From Mitsuaria chitosanitabida ATCC BAA-476 = NBRC 102408 (GTDB taxonomy: Bacteria; Pseudomonadota; Gammaproteobacteria; Burkholderiales; Burkholderiaceae_C): DNA of 64,000 nucleotides. A program made the position numbers and the translations under genes. Under the pieces are notes generated by a model, which did no database searches, had not been told where the DNA came from, and worked only from the letters and a program-made list of their open reading frames with translations. Below are positions 63,795 to 64,000 of the stretch, piece after piece. The stretch spans positions 62,001 to 126,000 of the forward strand of contig NZ_BCYP01000026.1 in the NCBI RefSeq assembly GCF_001598255.1, read 5' to 3'. Positions within the stretch are counted from its first letter, which is position 1. Each line of letters begins with the position of its first letter.

Positions 63795-64000
63795 ATGTCG
63801 AACATGAGTCGCCACCTCGCCTGGGCGGGCGTGGCCATCCTCGGGGCGTTCGCCCTGGCCACCGTCGCGCTGGCGCGCGGCGAAGCGGTGAGCGCGCTGT
63901 GGGTCGTCGTGGCCTCGATCTGCGTCTACCTGATCGGCTACCGCTACTACAGCCTCTTCCTGGCCACCCAGGTGCTGGGCCTGGACCCGACGCGCAAGAC
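63795..64000 (+). CDS. cstA: CstA-family carbon starvation/pyruvate transporter, 3' end outside the window
   Basis: Only the first 68 codons are present. They encode a hydrophobic start with LAWAGVAILGAFALATVALARGEAVSALWVVVASICVYLIGYRYYSLFLATQVLGLDPTRKT, split here as two helices; the block YRYYSLFLA...VLGLDPTR is typical of CstA/BtsT proteins. These are inner-membrane transporters for pyruvate or peptides. AAGGAG lies upstream of the ATG. It is likely controlled by the kinase/regulator pair just before it, as in BtsSR-BtsT systems, though the kinase here has a Cache sensor instead. Confidence 0.85.
   Translation, partial: MSNMSRHLAWAGVAILGAFALATVALARGEAVSALWVVVASICVYLIGYRYYSLFLATQVLGLDPTRK

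Overview
This is a high-GC bacterial chromosome segment. Gene content and order point to a betaproteobacterium of the order Burkholderiales, probably near Roseateles/Mitsuaria. The clues are argF beside a DUF3579 gene, rpsT opposite murJ, pcnB-folK, rpsP-rimM-trmD-rplS followed by a CoA-Nudix gene and a CobD/CbiB-like gene, a Bug/TctC receptor with its LysR regulator, and a PEP-CTERM protein. The genus is inference. I see no rRNA, tRNA, CRISPR array, intact insertion sequence or prophage.

Layout. 1-8.1 kb: a truncated unknown gene, a VOC protein, an unknown gene behind a textbook LexA-box promoter, an overlapping LysR/Bug pair divergent from a porin, a PEP-CTERM SGNH-like protein and a secreted alpha/beta hydrolase. 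8.1-9.2 kb: a more AT-rich patch with one ClpP-like periplasmic protein gene. 9.2-16.3 kb: three exported GH13 enzymes (neopullulanase type, alpha-amylase type, pullulanase) that together would degrade starch and pullulan, with two near-identical operator-like sites between the divergent genes. 16.4-21.6 kb: a TPR lipoprotein, a metallophosphoesterase / kinase-Usp / YkgJ operon, and a solute-binding protein. 21.7-33.6 kb: arginine genes (argD, argF), a DUF3579 gene, an M14 peptidase plus hydrolase pair, rpsT, murJ, sirB1-like, hda, a HAD phosphatase, pcnB, folK and a DUF486 gene.

33.7-41.2 kb: the phosphate transporter Pit with its DUF47 partner, a GNAT and a TM2 protein, the rpsP-rimM-trmD-rplS translation cluster, a CoA-type Nudix hydrolase and a CobD/CbiB-like protein. 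41.2-48.8 kb: a minus-strand SDR / RluA / tyrosine-phosphatase group divergent from a tightly overlapped operon of questin-oxidase-like enzyme, MFS transporter and SufR-like Cys-rich regulator. A perfect AT-rich palindrome lies between them. Then come a thioesterase, YbaK, DUF1289 and a DsbA-fold isomerase. 49.1-64 kb: an MHS-family symporter, a sensor kinase, a GGDEF protein with a ruined signature, two EamA exporters, an SDR lacking YxxxK, a quinone oxidoreductase, a PAS kinase, lspA, and a Cache kinase/NarL regulator pair just upstream of a truncated cstA-type pyruvate/peptide transporter gene.

Structure beyond the genes: a family of five dispersed palindromic repeats (one read in frame as a linker of the pullulanase), a 36-bp coding tandem repeat, a 9-bp minisatellite, a hexanucleotide tract, and an inverted-repeat element with 29-bp arms. 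The best candidates for something undescribed are the questin-oxidase/MFS/SufR-like operon and the SOS-controlled unknown gene.
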